Of a stretch of 64,000 nt of DNA, positions 22,373 to 35,283 are shown piece by piece (within the stretch, counting starts at the first letter, position 1; every line of letters begins with the position of its first letter). Source of the stretch: Leuctra nigra. Its lineage: Eukaryota; Arthropoda; Insecta; Plecoptera; Leuctridae. The DNA lies in assembly GCA_934045905.1 (NCBI GenBank), contig OW203769.1, positions 32,119,345 through 32,183,344 of the forward strand, given 5' to 3'. A program made the position numbers and the translations under genes. The notes under the pieces were generated by a model, which had not been told where the DNA came from, made no database searches, and worked only from the letters and a program-made list of their open reading frames with translations.

Positions 22373-23154
22373 TGCACTCGTACGTGTGTCAGTTGACTCC
22401 ACTGTGACCCATAGGGACTTAGATTGAGTAATCCTATCATTTGCCAAGACATTAAGCTGCTATCATCAATATAGTAGTTGGCTATGTTAGAGATGAAACA
22501 TCTAAGGGTATATGCCTAGAGGTTAATATTCTAATATTGCCTCATTGCACTGGGCTATAGATTCCTCCACCATAGACGGCAACGCTTGGTATCCCCAAGG
22601 TTGTCTGGCCCGGTTAGGTCGGTTAGGACCCCGGTTCCTCCCGGCCTACAACGTGCACTGGTGCTAGAGCTCGGTATAAGTCACAGTTAGATCCTCGGAT
22701 CTTTTGACGGCTTGCCGTGTCTGGACACACTGGTGTATGGTGAAAAGCCACATTAGATAGGTTAAAAGCCTTCGTACAGGCTCTAAAAATCACAACCACA
22801 ATGTCTTCAACAACTGATATTGTCGACCGTTTTTCCGTGGAATACATTTGGATCTTCAGAAAAATCCAACAATGAGGATTAGCCATGTTTAAGACGCGTC
22901 TCGAAATAAATATAAGCAACTTTGTAAGGAAAAGGGGTTGGGGTTGGGGGGTCAAACGGTAAGATAGCTTGAAAACAAGGTGAAGACTCTCATCCACTGA
23001 ATGAAGGCCAATTGAATCCTAGATAATGGAAACCCAATGTCAAGCAAAAAACTGGCGAGAATACTCGATCAGTAACGATTTGAAAAGAGTCTGTTCCTAA
23101 ACCACAAGGCGCGAGCATGAGCGTCCGAAGCATTTCTGCCAGGCGGCCCCACAC
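22373..23154. other. Unassigned interval
   Basis: No supported gene. A 124-codon minus-strand ORF (22623-22997) has no family motif and is not called. Confidence 0.35.
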
Positions 23155-23760
23155 AGCTCAGTAGGGTGGTTTTTGGTGTTTGAACAGTTTTAAATCAGTT
23201 TTGGGACGTTATGGGGTGTATTTTGTTGAAATATTCAATATTCTTCAAAATTTGACACTTTGTGGTGGTAGAAGGCCTGCCCTGCCCTGCCCTTCCCTGC
23301 CCAACAGAACATCTTTTTGGATATTTGACACCTTAAAATTATTTTGAGACGTTATGAGGTGTATTTTGTTGAAATAATCAATATTCTTTAAATTTTGACA
23401 CTTTGAGGGGGTGGAAGGGGGAGGTGGTGCCCCCTCCCTACCCCGCAGAATATTTTTTGGATTTTTGACACATTACGATTAATTTTGTGACGTTATGAGG
23501 TGTCTTTGTTGAACAATTCAACATTGTTCAAAATTCGACACTTTGGAGTAGTGCCCCGCAGGGAATGTTTTGGTTTGTTGACACTTTGAATTTGAAATAT
23601 TTTTTTAACATTTTTGTTAAGCATATTATGAAACTAAGCCATGTTTACGATATTTTTGTAAATGACGAAATGAAAAGCAACCTGCTGATCTTATAGAAGG
23701 TAGAGGAGGAATCATGGGGGGGGGGGGGGCGATCGTCCCTTCCGCCCCTCCTTTTGCTAA
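23155..23760. repeat. G/C-tract repeat with ~141-bp internal periodicity
   Basis: Three diverged units of TTGACACTTTG...GACGTTATGAGGTGTATTTTGTTGAA recur, with GACGTTATG at about 23206, 23347 and 23489. A poly-G run ends the block at 23716-23729. The same phrases fill the MITEs at 48040-48592 and 49414-49810, so this is probably a related hAT-like element whose ends I could not fix. Confidence 0.55.
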
Positions 23761-24570
23761 TCACTGGCTCCCCGCTGGTCTGCTTTGCCAGCAGTGCATT
23801 GTCAAACTGCCCGTGTCAGCAGATCGTCTAAACTCGAAGAAATTCTCTTTACAATGGGGAAGATGAGCTGTTGTTATTTGGATACATGAAATTAACTTTG
23901 TTGTTAAGAAGGAATAAATATTATTCAATTCTGGTAAAATATACATTTTGTAAGGTGATTTATTAACTTTGATTTCTCTTGGTGTAATTCCGTCTTTGTA
24001 ACTTTTAAGATGCATTATTCTGCTGATATTCTGTCTGTTGGACTCAGCAAACCCGGGTTCGATGGAGGTTCTCACTCTTCATGCTAGATGGTGCTGTTGC
24101 GGGGAGGTTCGTTATCACATCGTCCACAACTGTGCCGGTTTTCATTGGATAGACCAAGTTGACTTCTTCCTCAACCTTCGTTGGGGAGAGTCACAAATAC
24201 TGCTGGCCTATCTGACCATGTCAGGCGCCATTAAAGAATAGAATAATTCTAAATTTTAAACAATTACTAACTGGCCTATGTGCCAAAGTACAACGAGTGA
24301 AAATATATAGCATAATAATAAATTGAAACATTATAAAACTACATCGAATATAAATTAAAGCTGGCCAGTATGACCATAGATGTCGAGTGCCATTAAAACC
24401 GGAAGTGAAAGAAAGAAAGAAGAAAGAAAAGATAGACCAAAGTCTGTGGAATAAGACAAGGTTCTGACTCCTTTGTATTTGTCTTGTGGTACACACATCG
24501 CATGCAAAGTGTTGCTCTCTGGAATGTCCTCGCCTCCTACTTGTCACACATATTATGTACACACTTCGCA

Positions 24571-26461
24571 CCACATTGGTGGAATGATAGCTTGGAACAC
24601 CTAACAGAAGAAAAGAGAAGACTTTACCAAAGGTGGCTGTCAACCAAAGATGGTGAAGATAGACGGTTGTACATGCGCTATAATTATATGGTGAAGAAAG
24701 AGATTAAGAAAGCTAAGAACACTTTCTGGGATAGAAAGTGTGATGAAATTAATTCACTGTTAGGAAGCTCGCGTTCAAGATTGGCTTGGAAGACACTGGG
24801 ATCGTTGAAGACGAACACACAGCAACAGTTAAGGATAGACCCAATTGGACATCAGAAATGGCAAAAGCATTATCAAGAACTGCTGACCGAGAACAGACCG
24901 CTATACAGCAACATACAATACACATCAGTGCCAATAGCTCTTGGAGAAGTATGTGAGGAGGTGACATGTGCAGAGATCATGATGGCTCTAAAATCCACGA
25001 AGAATAATAGATCAGCTGGTCCTGGAAGTATACCTATCGAACTTATAAAAAATGCTCCGTTAGTAACTATTGAATCCCTGGCCGGTATATTCACTGAATG
25101 CTTGCGTGGAGGTGAAGTACCGGGAGAATGGAAATTGAGCTACATCAGCTCCATCTATAAAAAAGGAGACAGGAAGAACTGTGGAAACTACAGAGGGATC
25201 AGCGTTTTGTCGTCGATAGGTAGGCTGTATGGACGAATTCTGACTAAGCGGTTAGAACAGCAAGCTAGAGTCACAGAAGAACAAAGTGGTTTCAGGAGCG
25301 GGAGATCATGTGTAGACAACCTTTTCTGTATAAAACAACTTATGGACAAGAGTATTGCACATGGAAGTGAATTACACCTGATTTTCGTAGATCTTAAAAA
25401 GGCATTTGACAGCGTTCCTTTAAATAAATTATGGGAGGCTCTGGAAGATCAAGGGATCGAAACAGTTTATGTGAATGCTATTAAAAAGCTCTATGAAAAT
25501 GCTGTAAGTTGCGTAAAAAGTGGACAATCATATTCAGAAGAATTTAAAATCAACAAAGGTGTTAGGCGGTTAGGGGTGTTAGGGGTGTCCTTTGTCACCA
25601 ACCCTGTTCAAAATATACGTGAACAGGGTTTTAGAGAATTGGTCTAGGAAATGTAGTTCGATGGGTGTTAAAATTGGGAAAGAATATATACACTCTTTAC
25701 TATTCGCAGACGATCAGGTGGTTCTTGCTGAAGATGAACACGACGCAGAATACATGATGAGAAAGCTTATAGAAGAATACGATTCCTGGGGCTTAGAAGT
25801 GAATATGGATAAGACTCAATGTATGGTCATTGGAAGAGAGGGTCAAGACATGGTAACCGATAAAGGTATTATAAGATTAACAACAGAGTACAAATATCTA
25901 GGTGTGACATTGACGGCTGACGGAACGGATGAGAGGGATGTGCTGAACAAGCTGGGCAGAGGAAGAGCGATCACCAGACAATTACACCCAGTGCTTTGGA
26001 ACGATGTCATCTCAACCAAGACAAAAACACGTATTTACAACTCATTCGTTGAAAGCTGCGCTTCCTATGGATCAGAAATCTGGACCTTATCTTCCCGAAT
26101 GGCACAAAGAGTCCGAGCAATGGAGATGGGGTACTGGAGAAGATGCTGCAAGGTTACGATACTCGACCATGTGAGGAACGACCGTATACGGGAAATGATG
26201 GGAGTGGAGACATCACTGACGGATTACATAGAGATGAAGCAACTCTTATGGTATGGCCATCTGAGAAGGATGCCAGATGAAAGATTGCCAATGAGAGCCT
26301 GGTCATGGGTACCGTCAAGAAGAAGAAAGAGAGGAAGACCAAGGAGGAGGTGGGCAGAAGGAGTTGACACTGCCATGAGAAGAAGAGGTCTTCGCGATGG
26401 AGACTTCTTAAATAAAGATAAATGGCATTTAGGATGCAGAATACGGCCTGAAGTGCTGTAA
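24571..26461 (+). pseudogene. RTE reverse transcriptase, frameshifted
   Basis: The first frame runs from PHWWNDSLEHLTEEKRRLYQ through the fingers EWKLSYISSIYKKGD and motif A IFVDLKKAFDSV to KINKGVR near 25569. Reading then continues in another frame with GCPLSPTLFKIYV (about 25583 onward), the catalytic LLFADDQVV, and the C-terminal RRRKRGRPRRRW ending RIRPEVL. The break falls in motif B, where a short GTTAGGGGT-type duplication shifts the frame and leaves a TAG. The endonuclease is absent. This is a non-functional copy, clearly diverged from the copies at 10960 and 51768. Confidence 0.85.
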
Positions 26462-26483
26462 ACAATCTGCTTTAATAATAATA
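24571..26483 (+). mobile_element. 5'-truncated RTE-clade LINE insertion, copy 2
   Basis: Flanked by an 8-bp duplication ACTTCGCA at 24563-24570 and 26484-26491, with an (AAT)n tail immediately before the right copy. It is inserted into the 68-bp tandem repeat of block G. Confidence 0.8.
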
Positions 26484-27477
26484 ACTTCGCATGCGAAGTG
26501 TTGCTCTCTGGAATGTCCTCGCCTCCTACTTGTCACACATATTATGTACACACATCGCAAGCGAAGTGTTGCTCTCTGGAATGTGGACCGCTAGGGAAGA
26601 TTTGCGTCTATCTCTCGGAAAGTGTTCTCCCGAATTGATTCTGTGACAGGAAAGTTCTGAGGGGTCTCGTCTCGGATTGTCGGAATTTTATTCACTGTAT
26701 ATTACAACTGAATTTTCACGTCTATTTTCTGGTTTGTCTCTTCTTGTCGCTCCTTCCAACCATCGGAATGATTGGAAGGATGAACCAGAAGAAGCAGTTA
26801 ATTGGGGCTTTCCATAATATAGATTATGCAGAGAACCGCAACATAAATACTAATTTAAAATACAATTGATACTTTTGAATCTGCTTATGTGCTGAATGGT
26901 TTGACAAAAATAAAATACCTTTTTAAATACCGCAAACATAAACCTATTATAATGATATATTGAATATTCCTACGAAGTGAATATTGTGCTTCTTGAGGGT
27001 CCACGAGATTATTGTAGAATTGCAGGACAAATGTTTATAGTTCGGTTACGCTGAGGAATGTTATCACGATCTTCTTGTATTTTTTCTCGACTATATTGTC
27101 CGAGAAGGAAGAATGGAAAACCATTGTCACAATTCGTCCATTTGAATCCCAATGGAAGTCTGGTTCACCGGCCAGGTACAAGAATTAGTCCACAAACAGT
27201 CATCGGATTAATTGGAAGGAAATGCAAATGTAACAGAAGAAACAGATCGGGGGTTTGCCATAATAAATATTATACTGAATATTATACTTTCAATCGCAAC
27301 ATAAATACAAATGGAATATCCAATTGATACTTTTGAATCCGCTTATTAGCTGCAGGGATTAACAAAAAATAAAAAACTTAAATACGGCAAACATAAAGCT
27401 GATAATGATGGATATTTAGTGAATCACTCACTTAGGAAGGTGTTGGACCTGCATGGAAGGTAACCTGCTAAATAAAA

Positions 27478-27535
27478 ACATGCAACCCGACTGGGAATCG
27501 AACCCAGATCCTTCGGGTTACAGGCCCTATGCTTT
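27478..27535 (-). repeat. tRNA-derived SINE-like segment, copy 1
   Basis: On the minus strand it reads like a tRNA 3' half: CTGGGTTCGATTCCCAG is a T arm with a perfect B box, followed by TCGGGTTGCA. The A-box half is not preserved, so it is not a functional tRNA. A second copy lies at about 31722-31780. Confidence 0.5.
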
Positions 27536-28589
27536 AAAACAAAAACCTATATAATATGTTGAATATTTCTATGAATAGAGTGTGCAGTTTCCTTGAGTCC
27601 ACGAGATTATTGTAGAATTGCAGGGGAAAATGTTTAAGTTCGGTTACGCTGAGGGAATGTATCACGATCTTCTGGTACTTCTTTTCGACTAGGTCTAGAG
27701 AGAAAATCTATTTTTGACTGGATTCTGCGGGATTGATCCCAATCTTCTGGTATTTCTTTTCGACTATATTGTCCGAGAAGGACTTGACTGGAAAACCATT
27801 ATCGCTCCTTCCAACAAACGGAATGATTGAAAGGAAATGCAAATTAACAGAAGAAGCAGATTAAGTTTTTGGGGATTTGCCATAATAAATATTCTACAGA
27901 GAATCGCAACATAATATTCAATTGATACTTCTGAATCCGCTGTTTGAATGAGCTGCCGGGATTAACAAAAATAAAAATACTTTTTAAATACGATAAACAC
28001 AAACCTATTGTCTTATCTTGAATATTCCTGCGAAGAAGAGAGAAAATTTATTTATTGTCAGCTGTCCATCAGTTGACAATAAAATCCAGCTTACTAATCA
28101 ATAATTTAAATTACAACTACATTTGAAATTTATTAACTTTTCTAACTATTTGTTATACAATGTGAATACAATAATAAATGCAAATCTCAAAAATCTGGAT
28201 AAAGGATTTACCTAAGCTATACACTATTATAAAGATAATTGTGAAGAATATAAAGTGAACATTTATGAACTAATGGAACTAATGAATCTAAAACAGTAAG
28301 AGATATATGGAAACGTTTAAGAAATGAAGCAAGGAAGACTGGAATAGCTGCTCTGGCTGCAATGAGCAGCCCAACGACCTCCCACTTGTACATTCTTGGC
28401 AAGTCCTGGATACAAGGTTGATATCTTAGCTTCTTTTCTAGCAATTGAGACATCCATCTGGTCGCGCTGCTTCATTGACGGCCTCCACACGGAGTTCCTC
28501 TCCAGAGCGGTGTTCCGGTGTCCGCGTTGACCTGTGATATGACGTAGGAAGAACATGGCGGACTTGCCTTGGTTCTAGGATTGAAATCA

Positions 28590-31175
28590 TATTCAATGAA
28601 ACAATTAGTAAAAGCACAAATAACTTTGTGTCATTCTATAATGATTCTGAGGTCTGGTGATGATGATGATTTATAATAAGCAAGAATTTAATATTGACTA
28701 TAAATATGAAAGATGATCGCGTAAAATAGAAAAAATACAAAATTATAATATAGCAGACAAAGTCAGAAAAAAAAATAATAATACAATGATCTTGTGACCA
28801 TAAACATTAATATTCAAATGAGAGTGGATGGAAAAATAATAGTAATGGGATGAAAACATATTATTAAAATTTTTAACAAATTTGCTCAACCGCTCTCTTA
28901 ATGTGTTCTATTTATTTATAGATCTATTAATCGACCAAAAGACAACATTACATCCACATTGACCCATCTCTGGTCTTGGAGATTGATGATTAGCTGTTAG
29001 ACATTCAGGACTCAGCGATACTTCTCCTGAGTCCACGAGATTGTTGTAGAATTGCAGGGCAAATGTTTATAGTTCGGTTACGCTGAGGGATTGTTATCAC
29101 GATCTTCTTGTACTTTTTCTCGACTATATTGTCCGAGAAGGACTAGAATTGAATGTGTCAGAATATTTTGTTTTTAGCGAAATTTCAGGTCCGACATATC
29201 AACTGAAATGTAAAATGCTTGAAAATATCTATATATCAAAACGTGACATCCTACTGGCGCTAACCCCCCCCCCCCCCCTATCACACCGTGTCACATACTG
29301 GTGACCCTCCCCAACCCCCTCTGAAGCGTGATGTATGCCAAGATTTCCCTGGTTCCCACAACAGACTCGGGTAATCATCTGAAATAGAAGCGAAGAAACT
29401 TTTATTAATATTTACTGTCATAAAATGATTGCCAATTGGATACAGTATAACAATGAAGTAAAATGAGAATAATAATTTTAAAATACGAACATGAAGTGGG
29501 AATAACTTGACAACAAATCATAAACAATGAAACAATTGGTAAAACACAAATTAAATACTTAAATGATTCTGTGGTCAATGACGGTGATGATGATGTTGAT
29601 TTATAATAAGCAAGATTTAATACGGAATATAAAGATGAAACATGAATACGTAAAATATAAAAAATACACAATTATAATTAATTAGACAAGGCAGAAGAAA
29701 AAAAAATGAAAATAATAATACTATGATCTTATAACAACCATAAACAATAATATTCAAATGAGAGTGGTTGGAAAAATAATAGGAAGGAGAAGATAAAAAT
29801 ATTATAAAAAAATGATCAATTATCAAAGAGGTTGATAATTAAATTTTCTCTGTTGAATGAATATACAAGTGGCTAATGAGAAAGCACAAAGATCGCAGGC
29901 ATATGGCCGCTCTCTTCATGTGTTCTATTTATTTTCTATTTATCGACCAAAAGACAACATTACATCCACATTGACCCATCTCTGGTCTTGGAGATTGATG
30001 ATTTGCTGTTAGACATTCAGGACTCAGCGATACTTCTCCTGAGTCCACGAGATTGTTGTAGAATTGCCGGGCAAATGTTTATAGTTCGGTTACGCTGAGG
30101 GATTGTTATCACGATCTTCTTGTACTTTTTCTCGACTATATTGTCCGAGAAGGACTAGAATGGAATGTGTCAGAATATTTTGTTTTTAGCAAAATTTCAG
30201 GTCCGACATATCAACTGAAATGTAAAATGCTTGAAAATATCTATATCAAAACGTGACATCCTACTGGCGCTAACCCCCCCCCCCCCCCTATCACACCGTG
30301 TCACATACTGGTGACCCTCCCCAACCCCCTCTGAAGCGTGATGTATGCCAAGATTTCCTTGGTTCCCACTACAGACTTCGGGTAATCATCTGAAATAGAA
30401 GCGAAGAAACTTTTATTAATATTTACTGTCATAAAATGATTGCCAATTGGATACAGTATAACAATGAAGTAAAATGAGAATAATAATTTTAAAATACGAA
30501 CATGAAGTGGGAATAACTTGACAACAAATCATAAACAATGAAACAATTGGTAAATCACAAATTAAATACTTAAATGATTCTGTGGTCAATGACGGTGATG
30601 ATGATGTTGATTTATAATAAGCAAGATTTAATACGGAATATAAAGATGAAACATGAATACGTAAAATATAAAAAATACACAATTATAATTAATTAGACAA
30701 GGCAGAAGAAAAAAAAATGAAAATAATAATACTATGATCTTATAACAACCATAAACAATAATATTCAAATGAGAGTGGTTGGAAAAATAATAGGAAGGAG
30801 AAGATAAAAATATTATAAAAAAATGATCAATTATCAAAGAGGTTGATAATTAAATTTTCTCTGTTGAATGAATATACAAGTGGCTAATGAGAAAGCACAA
30901 AGATCGCAGGCATATGGCCGCTCTCTTCATGTGTTCTATTTATTTTCTATTTATCGACCAAAAGGCAACATTACATCCACATTGACCCATCTCTGGTCTT
31001 GGAGATTGATGATTTGCTGTTAGACATTCAGGACTCAGCGATACTTCTCCTGAGTCCACGAGATTGTTGTAGAATTGCCGGGCAAATGTTTATAGTTCGG
31101 TTACGCTGAGGGATTGTTATCACGATCTTCTTGTACTTTTTCTCGACTATTTTGTCCGAGAAGGACTAGAATGGA
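28590..31175. repeat. 1.01-kb tandem duplication, 2+ copies
   Basis: 28892-29908 and 29909-30919 are near-identical direct copies (offset 1011 bp over most of their length). A third begins at 30920 and diverges after about 31175. A diverged partial copy precedes them (about 28590-28890). Each full unit carries a poly-C run (about 29263-29278 and 30273-30288). The repeated 88- and 69-codon minus-strand ORFs are AT-rich and not credible genes. Confidence 0.9.
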
Positions 31176-31721
31176 AAACCATTCATTGTCACTTCATGCA
31201 TTTGAAAGAATAGAATTTTCTCTCTTTTGCATTAGACAATACATAAAAGGCGAAGTTCACATAATGTTGTGTTCTCAAAACCTGATGGGGATAATATGTT
31301 ATATAAATAAATATATTTACCATTAATTCTTAACAGCCAGAGAATTACTTTAGTTATAATTGATATAATTATAATATAAAAATGGATGACTCATTTTGGA
31401 TTAATACAAACGTGGCAAGAATTGTTCACTTTAAGCCATATGAATGATTGAAGGAAAGAAATTGTAACAGAATTAACAGATTTTGTTATTGGGGGTTTGC
31501 CATAATAAATATTCTACAGAGAAACGCAACTTAAAAACAAATTGAATATCCAATTGACACTTTTGAATCCGCTGATTTGCTGCAGGGATTGACAAAAAAT
31601 AAAAATAACTTTTTTAAATGCGGCAAACATAAAGCTGAAAATGATGGATATTTAGTGAATCACTCACTTAGGAAGGTGTTGGACCTGAATGGAAGGTAAC
31701 CTGCGATATAAAAAACATGCA

Positions 31722-31780
31722 CCCCGACTGGGAATCGAACCCAGTTCCTTCGGGTTGCCGGCCCTATGCTTTAAAACAAA
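31722..31780 (-). repeat. tRNA-derived SINE-like segment, copy 2
   Basis: Repeats 27478-27535 with a few substitutions; the T-arm motif GGGTTCGATTCCCAG is intact on the minus strand. It sits at the same place relative to the surrounding array phrases as copy 1, so it was amplified with the array. Confidence 0.5.
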
Positions 31781-32780
31781 AACCTATTATAATATGTTGA
31801 ATATTCCTATGAATAAATATTGGGCAGTTTTCCTGAAAGTCCACGAGATTATTGTAGAATTGCAGGGGAAAATGTTTATAGTTCGGTTACGCTGAGGGAA
31901 TGTATCACGATCTTCTGGTATTTTTTTTTCGCCTATAGAGAGAAAATCTATTTATTGACTGGATTCTGTGGGATTGATCACGATCTTCTGGCATTTCTTC
32001 TCGATTGTGCCATGCTTGGAGGACTTGAATCATACACTTGAATCTGAATGGAAGTCTCGTTCACGGCCAGGGACTAAGTAACAAGAATTGTCCACTTTCA
32101 GCCATCGGAATGATTGAAGGAAATGAAAATGAAACAAATGAAAGAGATTGAATTGTTAGGGTATGCCATAATAAATATTCTAAAGATAATCGCAACATAA
32201 ATACGATTGGAATATCCAATTGATTCTTTTGAATCCGATTATGTGCTGCAGGGGTTGACAAAAATTAAAAATACCTTTAAAATACGGCAAACATTACGGG
32301 GAAGATAAGTTGCTGTTATTTGGGTACATAAATACAAATAGACAGGGCCAGTTGTTTATGGTTTCCACGATAAACGCGAAATGTTTAGAAACATGCATTT
32401 TCTGTCATATCTTTACGTTTCATACACTCCTGATTCCAAATATATGTATCTTTTTCTCGCGAATTTTCGCAAAATTTGTGTTTTGACGCGATATTGACGA
32501 ATTCTTGCGATCATACGCGATTTTGTCCCAAACCTACGTGTTTTGCAACATTTCCCGATTCCGAGTATATATTTTACGAAAATTTCCTCGATCTGTGTCT
32601 AAAGTACCACGAAATAGAAAGAATCACACTGTTTTCTTCGTAAGCCAGCAGTCAGTGCCAGCCAAAGAGTGTATGGGGGTGCCAGCTGGTTGGCTGCTGA
32701 GCATGGAATGAGTATCTACATGACCTTGAACAGGGGTGCGCATGCGCACGCGCCGAGTCTCGCTAGTGAGAGGGGGGTTG

Positions 32781-32889
32781 GTAAACTCAGTTTCATGGGG
32801 TCTAGAGTCCTATTTTTATAGATAGCATGGGCAGGTATAGGACTACCCATGTTAAACAGGACTCTAGACTGCATGAAACGGAGTTTAGT
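32781..32889. repeat. Foldback, ~45-bp arms
   Basis: The left arm (about 32781-32833) contains TTTCATGGGGTCTAGAGTCC. The right arm (about 32846-32889) is its inverted equivalent with small indels. Noncoding. Confidence 0.65.
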
Positions 32890-33269
32890 ATTGCGGCTCG
32901 CTCGCGCGTCATATTTCACACTGTTTCTTACAAAGATCAATTTTTTCAATTTCACCACCAATCGCGAAAATGAACATAATTATCACCACCAATTCACCAC
33001 TTTCAGAATGTTGAAAACGAATTTTGTATTTTTTTTATCACCACAAACAACTGGCTCTGCAAATAGAATATCCAAGTGATAGGTACTTTTGAATACGCTA
33101 GAGGGATTGACAAAAGTGAAAATATGTTTAAATACGGCAAACATAACGGGGTAGATAAGCTGTTGTTATTTGGATATATGAATTAAACTTTGTTGTGAGA
33201 AGGATGAAATATTATACAATTCTGGTAAAAATATACTTTTTGTAATAATGTAATTCAATCCTAGTAATT

Positions 33270-33775
33270 TTTAAGCAGCGTTAAGTATTCTGCAGACGTT
33301 ATTCTGCTGTTATTCTGTCTGTTGGACTCAGCAGACCCGGGTTCGATGGAGGTTCTCACTCTTCATGCTAGATGGTGCTGTTGTGGGGAGGTTCTTTATG
33401 ACATCGTCCACAACTGTGCCGGTTTTCATTGGATGGACCAAGTTCTGTGGAATAAGTCACGATTCTGACTCCTTTGTGTTTGTCTTGTAGTACACACATC
33501 GCAAGCGAAGTGTTGCTCTCTGGAATGTCCTCGCCTCCTACTTGTCACACATATTATGTACACACATCGCATGCGCAGTGTTGCTCTCTGGAATGTCGTC
33601 GCCTAATACTTGTCGCTGATTGCGTTGAGTTGGTTCTGCGCAGATTCCCGCGCATTCTGAGGACCGCTAGGGAAGATTTGCGTCTATCTCTCGGAAAGTG
33701 CTCTCCCGAATTGTTGCTGTGACTGGGAAGTTCGGAGGGGTCTCGTCTCGGATTGTCGGAATTATATTCACTGAG
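33270..33775. repeat. Repeat block G, copy 2
   Basis: Uninterrupted equivalent of 23960-26700, including the B-box-like CCCGGGTTCGATGGAGG and two 68-bp tandem units (33490 and 33558). Confidence 0.7.
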
Positions 33776-34600
33776 AGAGAAAATCAATTAATTGACGGCT
33801 GCCAATAAATATGGTTGACTATAAAGTCCAGCTTATTATCAATAATAAATATCAATTACATTGATATTAATTAAAATTACTAACTACAATGTAATTTACA
33901 ATGTGAATAAATTAATAAAATATAGTAATCGATAAATTACAATTTAATTTTCACGCCTATTTTCTGGTTCGTTTCTTCGCTGATATTGTCGATGAACTTG
34001 AATGAAAACTCATAAGTCGCTCCTTCGAATTAATTGGGTGTTTGCCATAATAAAGATTCTACAGAGAATCGCAACATAAATACAAATTTAATATCCAATT
34101 GAAACTTTTGAATCCGCTTCTAGGTATGTGATGCAGGAGTTATCAAAAATAAAATACTTTTTTAAATACGGCAAACATAAACCTATTGTAATATATTGAA
34201 TATTCCTACGAAGTAATCATTGTACAGTTTTCCTAGAGTCCACGAGATTATTGTAGAATTGCAGGGCAAATGTTTACAGTTCGGTTACGCTGAGGAATGT
34301 TATCACGGTCTTATTGTACTTTTTTCTCGACTATATTGTCCGAGAAGGACTAGAATGGAAAACCATTGTCCTTCATCCATTTGATCCTATTGGATGTCTG
34401 GTTCACCGGCCAGGGACAAGAATTGTCCACTTTCAGCCATCGGAATGATTGGAAGGAAAATGTAAAAGAAGAAACAGATTAAATTATTGGGGGTTTGCCA
34501 TAATAAATATTCATAAATACGTGATACTTTTGAATTCGCCTTTGGGCTGCAAGAATTGACAGAAATGAAAATTATTTTTAAATACGGTAAACATAAACCT

Positions 34601-35156
34601 GTTTAATCTGTCATTCGATTAAATAATTTAGACGTATTCTCTTCCTTAGACGTAATATCTTAATTCTTTAAGGAGGAAATAAATAATATATATATCGATG
34701 CATTCTGCTAAAGGTTCTTACTTAACTTACAAAGCACCCACGTAGAACACTGAAAAGCACCTGTCTACCATCATTAGAAGAATATTACTATAGTTCCACT
34801 ATGGTCTACCATCGTATAGAAACACGTAAATATGAGATACATTGCATCAAGATTTCCAGTCTTCGTTTCCTCCTGCTTCTAACTCGATTACAAGGAGTCT
34901 TATTTGCTACTTGTGGGTTTGTTCTCAATTGTGCGAGGTTCTTGTTCGTTATGACTTCCCAAGTGCCGTCCATTACCTGTTGCTTGCGTCTCATGTAAAC
35001 TGCACTTGTGCATCAGTGATGTCATATATCAGGACAGGATCAACTGTTGAGGCTTCTGAAATTGAATGGATGGAATTGAATGCATATGGGGGAATCAATT
35101 TAAAACATTGTGTATCAATTATTATTATTTTTTAATGAATTTATATAAATTGTGAA
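34601..35156. other. Unassigned interval
   Basis: No supported gene. Overlapping ORFs of 62-97 codons on both strands between 34801 and 35135 have no recognisable motif. Confidence 0.3.
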
Positions 35157-35283
35157 GATGAGAGAAGAAGAGGTCTAAGCGATGGGGACTTCTTGAATGA
35201 AGATGGCATTTAAGATGCAGAATACGGTCATACGGGGAATACGGAGCTGTATACAATCTGCGTAAATAATAATTATAATAACA
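35157..35283 (+). pseudogene. RTE LINE 3'-end fragment
   Basis: Reads RRRGLSDGDFLNED, close to the C-terminus of the copy at 24571-26461 (RRRGLRDGDFLNKD), then a diverged end and an (AAT)-type tail. It is a severely 5'-truncated copy. Confidence 0.65.

Larger units (their letters stand above)
23960..26700. repeat. Repeat block G, copy 1 (interrupted)
   Basis: Excluding an insertion near 24155-24430 and the RTE LINE at 24571-26483, the block matches 33270-33775. It includes CCCGGGTTCGATGGAGG (a B-box-like motif) near 24050 and a 68-bp tandem repeat (units starting at 24489 and 24557, and at 26544 after the LINE). Confidence 0.7.
26588..34600. repeat. Complex array of diverged repeats
   Basis: Two phrases alternate through this region. 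One (CCACGAGATT...AGAATTGCAGG...TTCGGTTACGCTGAGG) occurs near 27001, 27598, 29033, 30045, 31056, 31841 and 34239. The other (GGTTTGCCATAATAAATATT...AATACGGCAAACATAAA) occurs near 26810, 27250, 27875, 31500, 32165, 34030 and 34490. Copies differ by indels and have no shared long ORF. I cannot assign it to a known element class. Confidence 0.7.

Noticed and set aside
22623..22997. 124-codon minus-strand ORF
   Set aside because: No motif and no supporting signals.
27478..27535. tRNA gene on the minus strand
   Set aside because: Only the T arm and acceptor half are present; no A box or D arm, and it is repeated with the surrounding array.
29405..30837. Duplicated 88- and 69-codon minus-strand ORFs that look like membrane proteins
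   Set aside because: AT-rich noncoding sequence in a duplicated repeat; hydrophobic residues follow from base composition.
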